Shown piece by piece: positions 1-8,010 of a stretch of 64,000 bases of DNA (positions are counted from its first letter, which is position 1; every line of letters begins with the position of its first letter). Origin of the DNA: Kitasatospora sp. A2-31 (GTDB taxonomy: Bacteria; Actinomycetota; Actinomycetes; Streptomycetales; Streptomycetaceae); assembly GCF_022288725.1 (NCBI RefSeq), contig NZ_JAKNTA010000009.1, forward strand, positions 126,784 through 190,783. The letters are read 5' to 3'. The notes beneath the pieces were generated by a model that had not been told where the DNA came from, made no database searches, and worked only from the letters and a program-made list of their open reading frames with translations. Both the position numbers and the translations under genes were made by a program.

Positions 1-171
1 CAGACGATTTTCGCTCCGTTTTCCGGAGTTTCACTCACCCGACTTCGCTTTCCGCTTGTCCCCGCTCTCTCGCGGCGACTCCGGAACTGTACGGGGAGCG
101 ACCCGCCACATGCAAATCGCCCCCGCCCGGGGAGTCCGGACGAGGGCGAGCTGCGGACGACGGGCTCTCGC

Positions 172-978
172 TCAGCGGACCTCGGTGATCTCCGGGCCGC
201 GTGCGAACGGGTCCAGCGAGGTGCCGCCGAAGCGGGCCTCGCCCTCGCCGCCGGCGGCGGAGCCGCCGCCGTCGGCGACCATCTGGGCGTCCTCGGGGAG
301 CTTCAGCACGATCGGGTCGCGCGGCGCCATCGGGCTCTCACCGCGGACGACGACCGTCTGCTGGAACACCTGCTCCAGGATTCCGGCCATCTCCGGCTGC
401 ACGGCGGCCTGGCCGGAGATCACTCCGCGGAGGAACCAGCGCGGGCCGTCGCAGCCGACGAAACGCACCAGCTGGACGCCCTGGGTGCCGTCCGGGAGCT
501 GCACGGGGACCTGGGCCCGGAGGTGCCAGCCCAGCGGGCCCTCCTCCTCCTCGACGAGGCCGCCCTGCGAGGTGATGCCGTTGGCGATCTCCTCACGGAC
601 CTCGCCCCAGATGCCCTCCGACTTGGGGGCCGCGAAGGCCTGGAGCTGGATGGCGCTGTTGCCGAGGACGAGCGTCGCGGCCACGATCGCGTCGCCGGCC
701 ACCTCGACGCGCAGTTCCATGCCCTCGACACCGGGGACCAGCAGGCCCCCGAGGTCCACCCGGCCCTCCTCCGGCTTCTCCAGCTCGGAGTAGTCCCACG
801 GACCGTCCGGGCGCGGGGCGGGCGGCAGCCCGACCCGGTCCGCCGGGTCCAGCTCGGTCACGTTCTCGCTCTCGGCGGAACCTTCGACGTCATCGGCCGT
901 CTCGTCGGCGCTGATGGCGTCGTCGGCGAGCTGCTCGACAGCGTCCTCGCTCTTCTGGCGACGACGGAACACGGTCAC
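172..978 (-). CDS. DUF3710 domain-containing protein
   Basis: The 268-residue protein matches the actinobacterial DUF3710 family, whose biochemical role is unknown. It has an acidic, low-complexity N-terminus (about residues 10-45), then a compact domain with the family-typical stretches VEVAGDAIVAATLVLGNSA and LVRFVGCDGPRWFLRGVISG. A Gly-rich tail follows. There is no signal peptide or membrane segment, so it is probably cytoplasmic. It lies 63 bp downstream of dut on the same strand and is probably cotranscribed with it. This dut-DUF3710 pairing is conserved in streptomycetes (from memory). The family assignment is firm; the function is not known. Confidence 0.9.
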   Translation of the reverse strand: MTVFRRRQKSEDAVEQLADDAISADETADDVEGSAESENVTELDPADRVGLPPAPRPDGPWDYSELEKPEEGRVDLGGLLVPGVEGMELRVEVAGDAIVAATLVLGNSAIQLQAFAAPKSEGIWGEVREEIANGITSQGGLVEEEEGPLGWHLRAQVPVQLPDGTQGVQLVRFVGCDGPRWFLRGVISGQAAVQPEMAGILEQVFQQTVVVRGESPMAPRDPIVLKLPEDAQMVADGGGSAAGGEGEARFGGTSLDPFARGPEITEVR

Positions 979-1041
979 TGTCCTTCCCGGTCCAAGACCG
1001 ATGCGAATACCTGCTCGGCTTCCTGCGAGGCCGCGGGCAGC

Positions 1042-1509
1042 CTAGACCGCGGCGTGGCCGCCGGTCGACCCGAACCCGCCCTCGGCGCGTGCCGACCCGG
1101 GCAGCTCCGCCACCTCGTGGAAGCGGGCCTTCTCGACCTGCTGGACGACCAGCTGGGCGATCCGGTCCCCTCGGCGGAAGCTCACTGCCTCGCGCGGGTC
1201 CAAGTTGACGACGATCACCTTGATCTCTCCACGGTACCCGGCGTCGACCGTCCCCGGGGCGTTCACCAGAGCAACTCCGCAACGAGCTGCGAGCCCGGAG
1301 CGGGGGTGGACGAACGCCGCGTAGCCGTCGGGCAACGCGATGGCCACGCCGGTGGGCAGGACGGCCCGCTCACCGGGGGCCAGCTCGGCGTCGACGGTGG
1401 TGCGCAGATCGGCCCCCGCGTCGCCGGGCTGGGCGTACTCGGGGAGCGGCAGCTCGGGGTCGATCCGCCTGATCAGGACGTCCACCGGCGGACGGGCGGT
1501 GCTACTCAA
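1042..1509 (-). CDS. dut: dUTP diphosphatase (dUTPase)
   Basis: Hydrolyses dUTP to dUMP and pyrophosphate, keeping uracil out of DNA and supplying dUMP for dTMP synthesis. The 155-residue length is normal for the homotrimeric family. The signature motifs are visible in order: PGDAGADL (motif 1), HPRSGLAARCGV (motif 2), NAPGTVDAGYRGEI with the catalytic Asp (motif 3), RGDRIAQLVV (motif 4) and the Gly-rich GGFGSTGG tail (motif 5). The ATG overlaps the stop of the upstream thioesterase gene by 4 bp, which implies translational coupling. The downstream DUF3710 gene follows closely. Confidence 0.97.
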   Translation of the reverse strand: MSSTARPPVDVLIRRIDPELPLPEYAQPGDAGADLRTTVDAELAPGERAVLPTGVAIALPDGYAAFVHPRSGLAARCGVALVNAPGTVDAGYRGEIKVIVVNLDPREAVSFRRGDRIAQLVVQQVEKARFHEVAELPGSARAEGGFGSTGGHAAV

Positions 1510-2135
1510 GGGTTCACCTCAAAGGCTCGGGCGCGCTTCATCAGATCCGGGTCGTCGAGGACCTTGTCGATGTCCTCGGGACGACCGTGCTTGGTGAAGT
1601 GTTCCAGCTTCACCTGGATGAAGAGTGCCTGCGCGCGCACGGCGACCGGCCCGTCCGGCCCGCCGATGCGCGCCTCACCCGCGCTGTAGATCTTGCGGCC
1701 GTGGACGCCGGTGACCCAGGCGCGCAGGTGCAGCACGGAGTCGACCGGGACGGGGCAGAGGAAGTCGGTCTCCAGCCGGCCGGTGACGGCCGGGGCGTGC
1801 AGCAGCCAGTTCAGCGTGCCGAGCGTCTCGTCCATCGCCGTGGTGAGCAGGCCGCCGTGGGCGAGGCCGGGGCCGCCCTGGTGCACCGAGCGCACGATGA
1901 GCTCGGCCGTCACGTCGAGGCCCTCCCCAGCCACGGCGTCGATCCGGAGACCGCCGGGGTGCTGCGGCCCGCAGCCGAAGCAGTGCTCGTAGTGCGAGCC
2001 GAGCCTGGTGCCCGGCGCGGGGGCCTCCGGGGCGCGCGGCGGCAGCACGGCGTCCGGCGGGGGCGTGGTCGGCGACAGCGGCTGGGTCGGCGCCGGCTGC
2101 GCGGTGGGGGTGGTGGGGGCTATGGAACCGGTCAC
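1506..2135 (-). CDS. PaaI-family hotdog thioesterase
   Basis: A 209-residue protein with a hotdog-fold acyl-CoA thioesterase domain (about residues 45-180). It shows HCFGCGPQHPGGLRI, the HGGLLTTAMDETLG helix carrying the candidate catalytic Asp/Glu, and a conserved C-terminal strand region. The first 45 residues are a Pro/Ala-rich extension. The GTG at 2135 is chosen because a TAGGGT -10-like hexamer sits 8 bp upstream and no good ribosome site is present, suggesting a leaderless transcript. That -10 overlaps an operator-like palindrome. The stop overlaps dut by 4 bp. The substrate is unknown; acyl-CoA hydrolysis is inferred from the family. Confidence 0.85.
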   Translation of the reverse strand: MTGSIAPTTPTAQPAPTQPLSPTTPPPDAVLPPRAPEAPAPGTRLGSHYEHCFGCGPQHPGGLRIDAVAGEGLDVTAELIVRSVHQGGPGLAHGGLLTTAMDETLGTLNWLLHAPAVTGRLETDFLCPVPVDSVLHLRAWVTGVHGRKIYSAGEARIGGPDGPVAVRAQALFIQVKLEHFTKHGRPEDIDKVLDDPDLMKRARAFEVNP

Positions 2136-2145
2136 GGCGGACAAC

Positions 2146-2161
2146 CCTACCGACCGGTAGG
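2146..2161. promoter_or_regulatory. Operator-like palindrome between thioesterase and DUF3093 genes
   Basis: CCTACCGACCGGTAGG has two perfect 7-bp arms (CCTACCG/CGGTAGG) around a 2-bp centre. It overlaps the putative -10 (TAGGGT, reverse strand 2149-2144) of the thioesterase gene and lies 58 bp upstream of the divergent DUF3093 start. The core resembles sites of TetR-family regulators of acyl-CoA genes in actinobacteria (general recollection). No regulator gene is adjacent, so the binding protein is unknown. Confidence 0.5.
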
Positions 2162-2219
2162 TGGCTTGGTTCCGGGGGTGGCGTCCCGGGCCGGCCGTCA
2201 CGGCGCCCACAATGGGGTC

Positions 2220-2669
2220 ATGTACGACGAACGCCTCACCGTGCCGCGCTCCTGGTGGCTGCTCCCGGTCGCGATCGGGCTCACGCTCGCGTTGATCATG
2301 CTGCGTCTCACCGCCGTGGGCGCGCTGGTCGGGCTGGTGGTCGGCATCGCCGCCGGCGCGGCCGCGATCAGCAGCTACGGCTCCGCCCGGATCCGCGTGG
2401 TGCAGGGCTCGCTGGTCGCGGGCACCGCCCGGATCCCGGTCGACGCCCTCGGCGCCGCGCACCCGCTGAGCCCCGCCGAGGCGGTGGCCTGGCGCGGGCC
2501 GAAGTCCGACGCGCGCGCCTTCATGCTGCTGCGCAGCTACGTGCCGACCGCCCTGCGGGTCGAGGTCAGCGATCCGGCCGACCCGACGCCGTACCTCTAT
2601 CTCTCCACCCGCTCGCCGATGAAGCTGGCCGAGGCACTGGAGGAGGCCCGACGCGGCGCCCGCGCCTGA
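2220..2669 (+). CDS. DUF3093 domain-containing membrane protein
   Basis: A 149-residue protein of the actinobacterial DUF3093 family. It begins with a conserved YDERLTVPRSWW motif, then two close hydrophobic segments (about residues 14-55), and a soluble C-terminal part with ARAFMLLRSYVP and YLYLSTRSP. The likely topology is a membrane hairpin with a cytoplasmic domain; the role is unknown. The ATG follows a CACAAT-like -10 by only a few bases, so translation may be leaderless. It is divergent from the thioesterase gene across the shared palindrome and ends ahead of a strong terminator. Confidence 0.88.
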   Translation: MYDERLTVPRSWWLLPVAIGLTLALIMLRLTAVGALVGLVVGIAAGAAAISSYGSARIRVVQGSLVAGTARIPVDALGAAHPLSPAEAVAWRGPKSDARAFMLLRSYVPTALRVEVSDPADPTPYLYLSTRSPMKLAEALEEARRGARA

Positions 2670-2727
2670 GCGGACGGCGGGCCCGAACCGCAACCGGCCG
2701 GGGGCCGGAACAACCGGAAAACGGAGA

Positions 2728-2756
2728 GGGACGGTTCCGCGGTGCGGGACCGTCCC
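2728..2756 (+). terminator. Intrinsic terminator after DUF3093 gene
   Basis: A 13-bp stem (GGGACGGTTCCGC against GCGGGACCGTCCC, one T-G wobble) closes a 3-nt GGT loop and is followed by TTCGATT. It lies 59 bp after the DUF3093 stop. Confidence 0.75.
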
Positions 2757-2965
2757 TTCGATTCCGGTAGCGCCCGGGGTGCCGCCCGAAGGGGCACCCG
2801 GTGCGACACGGGGTACTGCGCTGGTACCACCCGACTCCGTACTGCCGGTGCGTCCGCCTCGACGGCCGCCGAAACTGCCGTCCGGCCCCGCTGCCCGGGG
2901 CCGGAAGGGGCGGTGTGCCGGTCTCGCGGCAGGCCGCGAGGACCGGACCGTGGCCGCCCTCGTGC

Positions 2966-3265
2966 TCAGGCGCCGCAGTCCCGGCAGATCGGGTTGCCGT
3001 TCTTCTCGCTGTACAGCTGGCTGCGGTGGTGCACCAGGAAGCAGCTCATGCAGGTGAACTCGTCGGCCTGGCGCGGCAGCACCCGGACGGAGAGCTCCTC
3101 GTTCGAGAGGTCGGCGCCCGGGAGCTCCAGGCCTTCGGCCGCCTCGAACTCGTCGACGTCGACCGAGCTGCCGGTCTTCTCGTTCCGCCGAGCCTTCAGT
3201 TCCTCGATGCTGTCCTCGTTGAGGTCGTCATCGGTCTTGCGTGGGGTGTCGTAGTCCGTTGCCAT
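2966..3265 (-). CDS. DUF4193 domain-containing zinc-ribbon-like protein
   Basis: A 99-residue protein matching DUF4193, a small family conserved in Actinobacteria. The N-terminal half is acidic and Asp/Glu-rich. The C-terminal half carries CMSC at about residue 72 and CRDC at about residue 95, a spacing that fits a zinc ribbon. It ends DCGA. The start is supported by GGGGGAGAG 8-16 bp upstream. There is no membrane segment. Function is unknown; a nucleic-acid or RNA-polymerase partner is possible but is only inferred from the zinc ribbon. Confidence 0.9.
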   Translation of the reverse strand: MATDYDTPRKTDDDLNEDSIEELKARRNEKTGSSVDVDEFEAAEGLELPGADLSNEELSVRVLPRQADEFTCMSCFLVHHRSQLYSEKNGNPICRDCGA

Positions 3266-3799
3266 TGTTCGCTCTCCCCCTCCGGGTTGTGCGGTGTGCG
3301 GTATCTCCAGCGCACGTAACGCATGGGGGGTCGGTCTTGTGCCCGACCCGAGGCGGAGATTTTGCCTTACTTCAAGCCCTGTTACTCAATCGACACTCAG
3401 CCAGGGGTCCGTTGGGGTGATCCGCTCGGACTCGGGGGGCCTCACGCTGGGCCATCGTCGACCGGCGGCGAGGCCCGCCCGTCGGACACGCACAGTGATC
3501 GCCGACCGCGCCGACATCCGCCGATTCCCTTGCCCACCAGCACCGAGCGTCAATCCACCCCGGGGGGACCGGCCCCGGTTTCCCTCACGCACGGCAACCG
3601 CTGGGCCGCCCACCATGATCACGCTCCGGGTTCGGACCGCCCCGTGGAGCGACACGGTGTGAGCTTGGTCACGTTCCGAATCTTCCGGGGCAAACCACGG
3701 GAAATCCCCCCAAGCGGAACGGCCGGATCACGAGCCCGCGGCAGCCCGCGGTTCGTGTCCGGCCGCTCCTGCGGTCAGGGCCGGCGACGAGCCCGCCCG
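3266..3799. other. Intergenic region, no gene recognised
   Basis: About 530 bp between the DUF4193 start and the desaturase terminator. It includes a moderately AT-rich stretch near 3355-3395 that could hold the DUF4193 promoter. Short frames on both strands have no family resemblance and poor codon structure. Confidence 0.5.
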
Positions 3800-3829
3800 G
3801 GACCCGTCGACCCGCCGCCGTCGGGGTCC
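3800..3829 (-). terminator. Probable terminator of the desaturase gene
   Basis: Inverted repeat GGACCC/GGGTCC with an inner CGAC/GTCG pairing (small bulge) directly after the desaturase stop on the minus strand. There is no T-tract, as is common in streptomycetes. Confidence 0.5.
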
Positions 3830-3830
3830 G

Positions 3831-4814
3831 TCACTTGGTGCCGGCCCGGGCGGCGCGGCGGGCCAGCAGGGCGGCCTGACGCTCCTCGAACTTGCGGGCC
3901 TGTGCGTCGAGGCCGCCGAGGAAGGCGCCGAGCTCGTCCTGGGCCTGCTGCCCGGTCGGACCCAGGTCCGCGACCTCCATCACCTTGAGGTGGCGCAGCA
4001 CCGGCTGCAGCACGTCGTCGTGGTGGATGCGCAGGTTGTAGACGCCGCCGATGGCGATCTGGGCGGCGGCCCGCTCGAAGCCGGGGATGCCGTGGCCGGG
4101 CATCCGGAAGTCGGTGACCACGTCGGCGATGGCGCGCATGGCCTGGTCGGGGGCGATCTCCAGGGCGGCCTTCAGCAGGTTCCGGTAGAACACCATGTGC
4201 AGGTTCTCGTCGTTGGCGATCTTCGCGAGCAGCTGGTCGCAGAGCGGGTCGCCGGCGTGGTGCCCGGTGTTGCGGTGCGAGATGCGGGTGGCGAGCTCCT
4301 GGAAGGCCACGTAGGCGACCGAGTGCAGCATGCTGTGCGAGTTGTCCGACTCGAAGCCCTCCGACATGTGGGACATCCGGGCCCGCTCCAGCTCGTTCGG
4401 GTCGACGGCGCGGGTGGCGAGCAGGTAGTCCCGAATGGCTATGCCGTGCCGGCCCTCCTCCGCGGTCCAGCGGTGCACCCAGGTGCCCCAGGCGCCCTCG
4501 CGGCCGAACATCGTGGCGATCTCGTGGTGGTAGCTCGGGAGGTTGTCCTCGGTGAGCAGGTTGACCACCAGCGAGACCCGCCCGAGCGGCGTCACCTTGG
4601 ACTGCTCCACCGACCAGGCCTCGCCGCCCAGCACGCCGTCGAAGTCCCGGCCCTGGCTCCACGGGATGAACTCGTGCGGCATCCAGTCCTTGGCGACCTT
4701 CAGGTGGCGGTTGAGCTCCTTCTCCACCACCTCTTCGAGGGCCATGATCAGTCGCGCGTCGGTCCAGGCGCTCGAACCGAGCGAGGCGGTGCGCTGCACG
4801 GGGGCGATGGTCAC
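3831..4814 (-). CDS. Acyl-ACP desaturase (ferritin-like di-iron)
   Basis: A 327-residue soluble fatty-acid desaturase that introduces a cis double bond into acyl-ACP. The four-helix di-iron core is recognisable: an early Glu-rich helix (MALEEVVEKELNRH), EEGRHG (an E-E-x-x-H ligand set, about residue 125) and the second DENLHMVFYRN set (about residue 210). The GTG at 4814 is chosen because CCAGGAG lies 7 bp upstream and upstream in-frame sequence is low-complexity. A paired inverted repeat at 4893-4923 in the promoter region suggests repression by a fatty-acid-responsive regulator. It is monocistronic, bounded by terminators on both sides. A redox partner is not encoded nearby. Confidence 0.92.
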   Translation of the reverse strand: MTIAPVQRTASLGSSAWTDARLIMALEEVVEKELNRHLKVAKDWMPHEFIPWSQGRDFDGVLGGEAWSVEQSKVTPLGRVSLVVNLLTEDNLPSYHHEIATMFGREGAWGTWVHRWTAEEGRHGIAIRDYLLATRAVDPNELERARMSHMSEGFESDNSHSMLHSVAYVAFQELATRISHRNTGHHAGDPLCDQLLAKIANDENLHMVFYRNLLKAALEIAPDQAMRAIADVVTDFRMPGHGIPGFERAAAQIAIGGVYNLRIHHDDVLQPVLRHLKVMEVADLGPTGQQAQDELGAFLGGLDAQARKFEERQAALLARRAARAGTK

Positions 4815-4892
4815 GAGTCTTGCTCCTGGGGGACGGCACGCACGGGGACGGGCGCGTTGGGGGCGGGCGCGGGGGCGCTCTGTCGGGACGCA

Positions 4893-4923
4893 CTTACGGT
4901 TGCGTAGGTTACGACACCGTAAG
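4893..4923. promoter_or_regulatory. Nested inverted repeat upstream of the desaturase gene
   Basis: Outer arms CTTACGGT and ACCGTAAG are perfect 8-bp inverted copies separated by 15 bp. Inside them CGTA and TACG form a second inverted pair. The element lies 79-109 bp upstream of the desaturase start, a plausible promoter position. It looks like a two-dimer operator. The regulator is not encoded in the window. Confidence 0.55.
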
Positions 4924-4945
4924 TTGCCCGGGCCGGAAATGACAA

Positions 4946-4995
4946 GCCGCCCCCGCCAGGCCTTATGTCGTCTTGACAGGCCTGGCGGGGGCGGC
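4946..4995 (-). terminator. Terminator of the cutRS operon
   Basis: A perfect 17-bp stem (arms 4946-4962 and 4979-4995) extended by a TGTC/GACA inner pair. It lies 72 bp beyond the cutS stop and insulates the desaturase promoter. Confidence 0.85.
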
Positions 4996-5067
4996 GGAAT
5001 CGGTCGGCGCACGGAGCTCGGCGCACCCGGACGGCGTACGGGGCCGAGGAGGGCCCTGCGGAGGCGG

Positions 5068-6429
5068 TCAGGCTCCCGGGATACGCACCCGCATGGTGAG
5101 GCCGCCACCGGCGCGCGGAGTGGCCTCGACGGTGCCTCCGTGCGCGCGGACCACCGAGCGGACGATGGAGAGGCCGAGACCGACCCCCTTGTCGCTGCGG
5201 GTCCGGTCGGCGCCCTTCACCCGGCGGAACGGCTCGAAGATGTGCTCCAGCTCGTAGCCGGGGACGACCGGGCCGGTGTTGGACACCACCAGCTCGCCCC
5301 CGCCGCCGGGCACCTCGGCGGTGGTGATCTCCACCCAGCCGCCGGCGGTGTTGTAGCGCACGGCGTTCTGCAGCAGGTTGAGGGCGAGGCGCTCCAGCAG
5401 GACGCCGTTGCCGGCGACCACGGCCGGGCCGAGTTCGGAGCGCAGCTCCACCTCGCGCTTGCCGGCCTCGGCCCGGGTCTGCTCCAGAGCCCGGGTGGCC
5501 ACCTCGGAGAGCTCCACCGCACGGCGGTCGGTCAGCTCGTTCTCGCTGCGGGCGAGCAGCAGCAGGCCCTCGACCAGCTGCTCGCTGCGCTCGTTGGTGG
5601 CCAAGAGGGTCTTGCCGAGCTGCTGGAGGTCGGGCGAGGCTGCGGGGTCGGAGAGCTGGACCTCCAGCAGGGTGCGGTTGATCGCCAGCGGCGTGCGCAG
5701 CTCGTGCGAGGCGTTGGCGACGAAGCGGCGCTGGGAGTCGAAGGAGCGGTCCAGGCGGTCCAGCATGTCGTCGAAGGTGTCCGCGAGCTCCTTGAGTTCG
5801 TCGTCCGGCCCGTCCAGCTCGATCCTGCGGTGCAGGTCGGAGGAGGCCACCTCGCGGGCGGTGCGGGTGATCCGCCCGAGCGGGCGCAGCACCCGGCCGG
5901 CCATCGCGTAGCCGGCCGCGAAGGCGATCACGGCCAGGCAGACCAGCACCGTGAGGGACTTGCGCAGCAGGGTGTTGAGGGCCGAGTTGGACGCCAGGTC
6001 GTGCCGGTTGGCGAGGTACTGGTTGAACTGCTCGCTGGTCATCGGCACGCCGTTGACGGTGATGTCCTTGCCGAACACGAAGGACGGCGGCGCGACGTCG
6101 TGCAGGGCCTGCCGGACGAAGAAGTACATCAGGAGCAGCAGCACCACCCCGGCCATCAGGAACATCCCGCCGTAGAGCAGGGTGAGCCGCATCCGGATCG
6201 TGGGGCGGAACGGCAGCCAGGCGAGCATGCCGTCGCCGGGGACGTAGGTCTCGCGTGACGCGGAGTGCAGCCGGGGCACCCGCGGCAGGTGCGTGGGCTT
6301 CGGCGGGACCGGCTTCGGCGGGACCGGCTTCGGCGGGACCGGCTTCGGCGGGACCGGCTTGGGCGGGACGGCGCGCGAGCCGCCGGCAGGCGCGCCGGAG
6401 GGCCCGCCGGCCGGGGGCGGGGTGGTCAT
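5068..6429 (-). CDS. cutS: Sensor histidine kinase CutS
   Basis: A 453-residue membrane sensor kinase, partner of the CutR regulator encoded 65 bp upstream. Layout: a Pro-rich cytoplasmic N-terminus with five tandem PPKPV units (about residues 21-45), TM1 about 80-105, an extracytoplasmic loop about 107-157, TM2 about 158-178, HAMP about 179-232, HisKA with SHELRTP (phospho-acceptor His about 242), and a HATPase_c domain with NLLQNAVRYN and GVGLGLSIV. GAGAGG precedes the ATG. Streptomyces CutRS has been linked to copper and more recently to secretion/redox stress (recollection). The loop here contains no cysteine, which would not fit a cysteine-based redox sensor. Confidence 0.9.
   Translation of the reverse strand: MTTPPPAGGPSGAPAGGSRAVPPKPVPPKPVPPKPVPPKPVPPKPTHLPRVPRLHSASRETYVPGDGMLAWLPFRPTIRMRLTLLYGGMFLMAGVVLLLLMYFFVRQALHDVAPPSFVFGKDITVNGVPMTSEQFNQYLANRHDLASNSALNTLLRKSLTVLVCLAVIAFAAGYAMAGRVLRPLGRITRTAREVASSDLHRRIELDGPDDELKELADTFDDMLDRLDRSFDSQRRFVANASHELRTPLAINRTLLEVQLSDPAASPDLQQLGKTLLATNERSEQLVEGLLLLARSENELTDRRAVELSEVATRALEQTRAEAGKREVELRSELGPAVVAGNGVLLERLALNLLQNAVRYNTAGGWVEITTAEVPGGGGELVVSNTGPVVPGYELEHIFEPFRRVKGADRTRSDKGVGLGLSIVRSVVRAHGGTVEATPRAGGGLTMRVRIPGA
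6296..6370. repeat. Five 15-bp tandem units in cutS
   Basis: GGCTTCGGCGGGACC repeats four times perfectly and a fifth time with changes (ggcttgggcgggacg). It encodes the PPKPV array at the CutS N-terminus. The 15-bp period preserves the frame, so copy number could vary without breaking the gene. Confidence 0.9.
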
Positions 6430-6494
6430 GGTGTTCCTCTCGGGGCGTCCGCCGGGCGGCGGGCGCGGTGGGTCCGGCGCGGTGGCCGGAGGGG

Positions 6495-7148
6495 TCAGAT
6501 CCGGTAGCCGGAACCGGGGACGGTGACGATCACCGGCGGGTCGCCGAGCTTGCGGCGCAGCGTCATCACGGTGACCCGGACGACGTTGGTGAACGGGTCG
6601 GTGTGCTCGTCCCAGGCCTTCTCCAGCAGCTGCTCGGCGGAGACGACGGCGCCGCCGGCCCGCATCAGCACCTCCAGGACGGCGAACTCCTTCGGGGCCA
6701 GCTGGACGGTCCGCCCGTCGCGGATCACCTCGCGGCGGCCGGGGTCGAGCGAGATGCCGGCCCGTTCCAGCACCGGCGGCAGCGGGACGGTCGCGCGGCG
6801 GCCCAGCGCCCGGACCCGGGCGACGAGCTCGCTGAAGGCGAACGGCTTCGGGAGGTAGTCGTCGGCGCCGATCTCCAGGCCCTCGACCCGGTCGCTGATG
6901 TCACCGGAGGCGGTCAGCATGATCACGCGGGTGGCCAGGCCCTGGTCGACCACGCTGCGGCAGACGTCGTCCCCGTGGACCAGCGGCAGGTCGCGGTCGA
7001 GGACCACCACGTCGTAGTCGTTGACCGCGATGCGCTGGAGCGCGGCCTCCCCGTCGTACACCACGTCGACGGCCATCGCCTCGCGGCGCAGGCCGGTCGC
7101 GACGGCCTCGGCGAGCAGCTGCTCGTCCTCGACGACGAGAACCCGCAC
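6495..7148 (-). CDS. cutR: Response regulator CutR (OmpR/PhoB type)
   Basis: A 217-residue DNA-binding regulator. The receiver domain opens MRVLVVEDEQLLAEAV, with the phospho-acceptor Asp in VVVLDRDLP (about residue 51) and the conserved Lys in YLPKPF. The C-terminal winged helix ends in the family-typical VTVMTLRRKLG and VPGSGYRI. The sequence agrees closely with my recollection of Streptomyces CutR. The GTG at 7148 is preferred because it begins exactly at the receiver domain and GAAGGGA lies 8 bp upstream. It forms an operon with cutS, whose products complete the phosphorelay. Confidence 0.93.
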   Translation of the reverse strand: MRVLVVEDEQLLAEAVATGLRREAMAVDVVYDGEAALQRIAVNDYDVVVLDRDLPLVHGDDVCRSVVDQGLATRVIMLTASGDISDRVEGLEIGADDYLPKPFAFSELVARVRALGRRATVPLPPVLERAGISLDPGRREVIRDGRTVQLAPKEFAVLEVLMRAGGAVVSAEQLLEKAWDEHTDPFTNVVRVTVMTLRRKLGDPPVIVTVPGSGYRI

Positions 7149-7610
7149 GGTCGTTGTCCCTTCTCCAGGCCGGCCCCGGAAGCGGACGCACGGCTCCGAC
7201 GGTGCCTCCATCCTGCCTGGTCCCGCGGTAAAGCAGCGATAAGCTGCCCCGGAGGCAAGGGCGGCGGTCGGACGCCGACCGCCGTGATCACCGCCCGGGG
7301 CGCGATTCGCACCCGGAGCACTCCGCTTGGCCTGTGACACAGGCAACTTTCTCGCGGTGGGAGGTTTCCCCGGGCCGGGGGCGGGGAGGACAGGTGCACA
7401 CCCGCGATCTGGCTGTTGGCCGATCGCACCCACCCGCCGTGCGTTCATCCGCGCCGGCCCTGGGGTTGGGGCGTCACCGGGAGCGGCCGAGGGCCGTCTC
7501 CGCGCCCGTCCGGAGCTCACCACCGACCGGACCGGACGCTACCGCTGGCCACCACGACCCTGGGGCGGGGGACGCACAACGTGCACGTCCGACACAGTAA
7601 GGGGGCCCGC
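7149..7610. other. Divergent intergenic region cutR / small ORF
   Basis: 462 bp expected to hold the cutRS promoter (reverse) and the promoter of the small gene at 7611. A slightly AT-richer patch with TGACACAGGCAACTTTC lies near 7333-7352. I see no convincing coding frame. Confidence 0.5.
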
Positions 7611-7796
7611 ATGGACGCCTTCACCGCCGGAATCCTGCAGCGCATAGCCAACGCCGAGCAGGATCTGCACCGCGCGATCGAGGCCGGGGACGAGTTCCTG
7701 GCCGAGGTGGAGCAGTCCGAGCTGGACGATCTCCGCCGGCTCGCCGCCGAACACGGCGTCGACACGGTGCTGGAGCGCCACCGCACCGCGGCCTGA
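7611..7796 (+). CDS. Small conserved hypothetical protein (61 aa)
   Basis: A 61-residue acidic, helix-forming protein (MDAFTAGILQRIANAEQDL start) with many Glu/Asp, Leu and Ala residues. It looks like a helical hairpin or short coiled coil and has no signal peptide. The ATG follows AAGGGGG by 5 bp. Very similar short proteins occur beside cutRS in other streptomycetes (recollection), supporting a real gene. Function is unknown. A strong hairpin follows 72 bp downstream. Confidence 0.8.
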   Translation: MDAFTAGILQRIANAEQDLHRAIEAGDEFLAEVEQSELDDLRRLAAEHGVDTVLERHRTAA

Positions 7797-7868
7797 ACCG
7801 CCCGACCCGCCCGACCCGACGCCGGTCCTCCGGCACCAGCGGCCCTGTGGGGGCCGTGCGAGATCCCA

Positions 7869-7897
7869 AGCCCTGGCATCCCCTGTATGCCAGGGCT
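7869..7897. terminator. Bidirectional terminator
   Basis: Perfect 11-bp arms AGCCCTGGCAT and ATGCCAGGGCT around a 7-nt loop, followed by CTTCGTT. It lies between the small gene at 7611 (plus) and the phosphatase gene ending at 8011 (minus) and can serve both. Confidence 0.85.
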
Positions 7898-8010
7898 CTT
7901 CGTTCGCCCGCGGGGCACTCGGTGACGAGTGCCCCGCGCTGACGGCCCGAGCCCACAGGGCCCGAGCCCGCAAGGGCCCGAGTCCGGCCGGATCCGAGTC
8001 CGCCCGGGTC

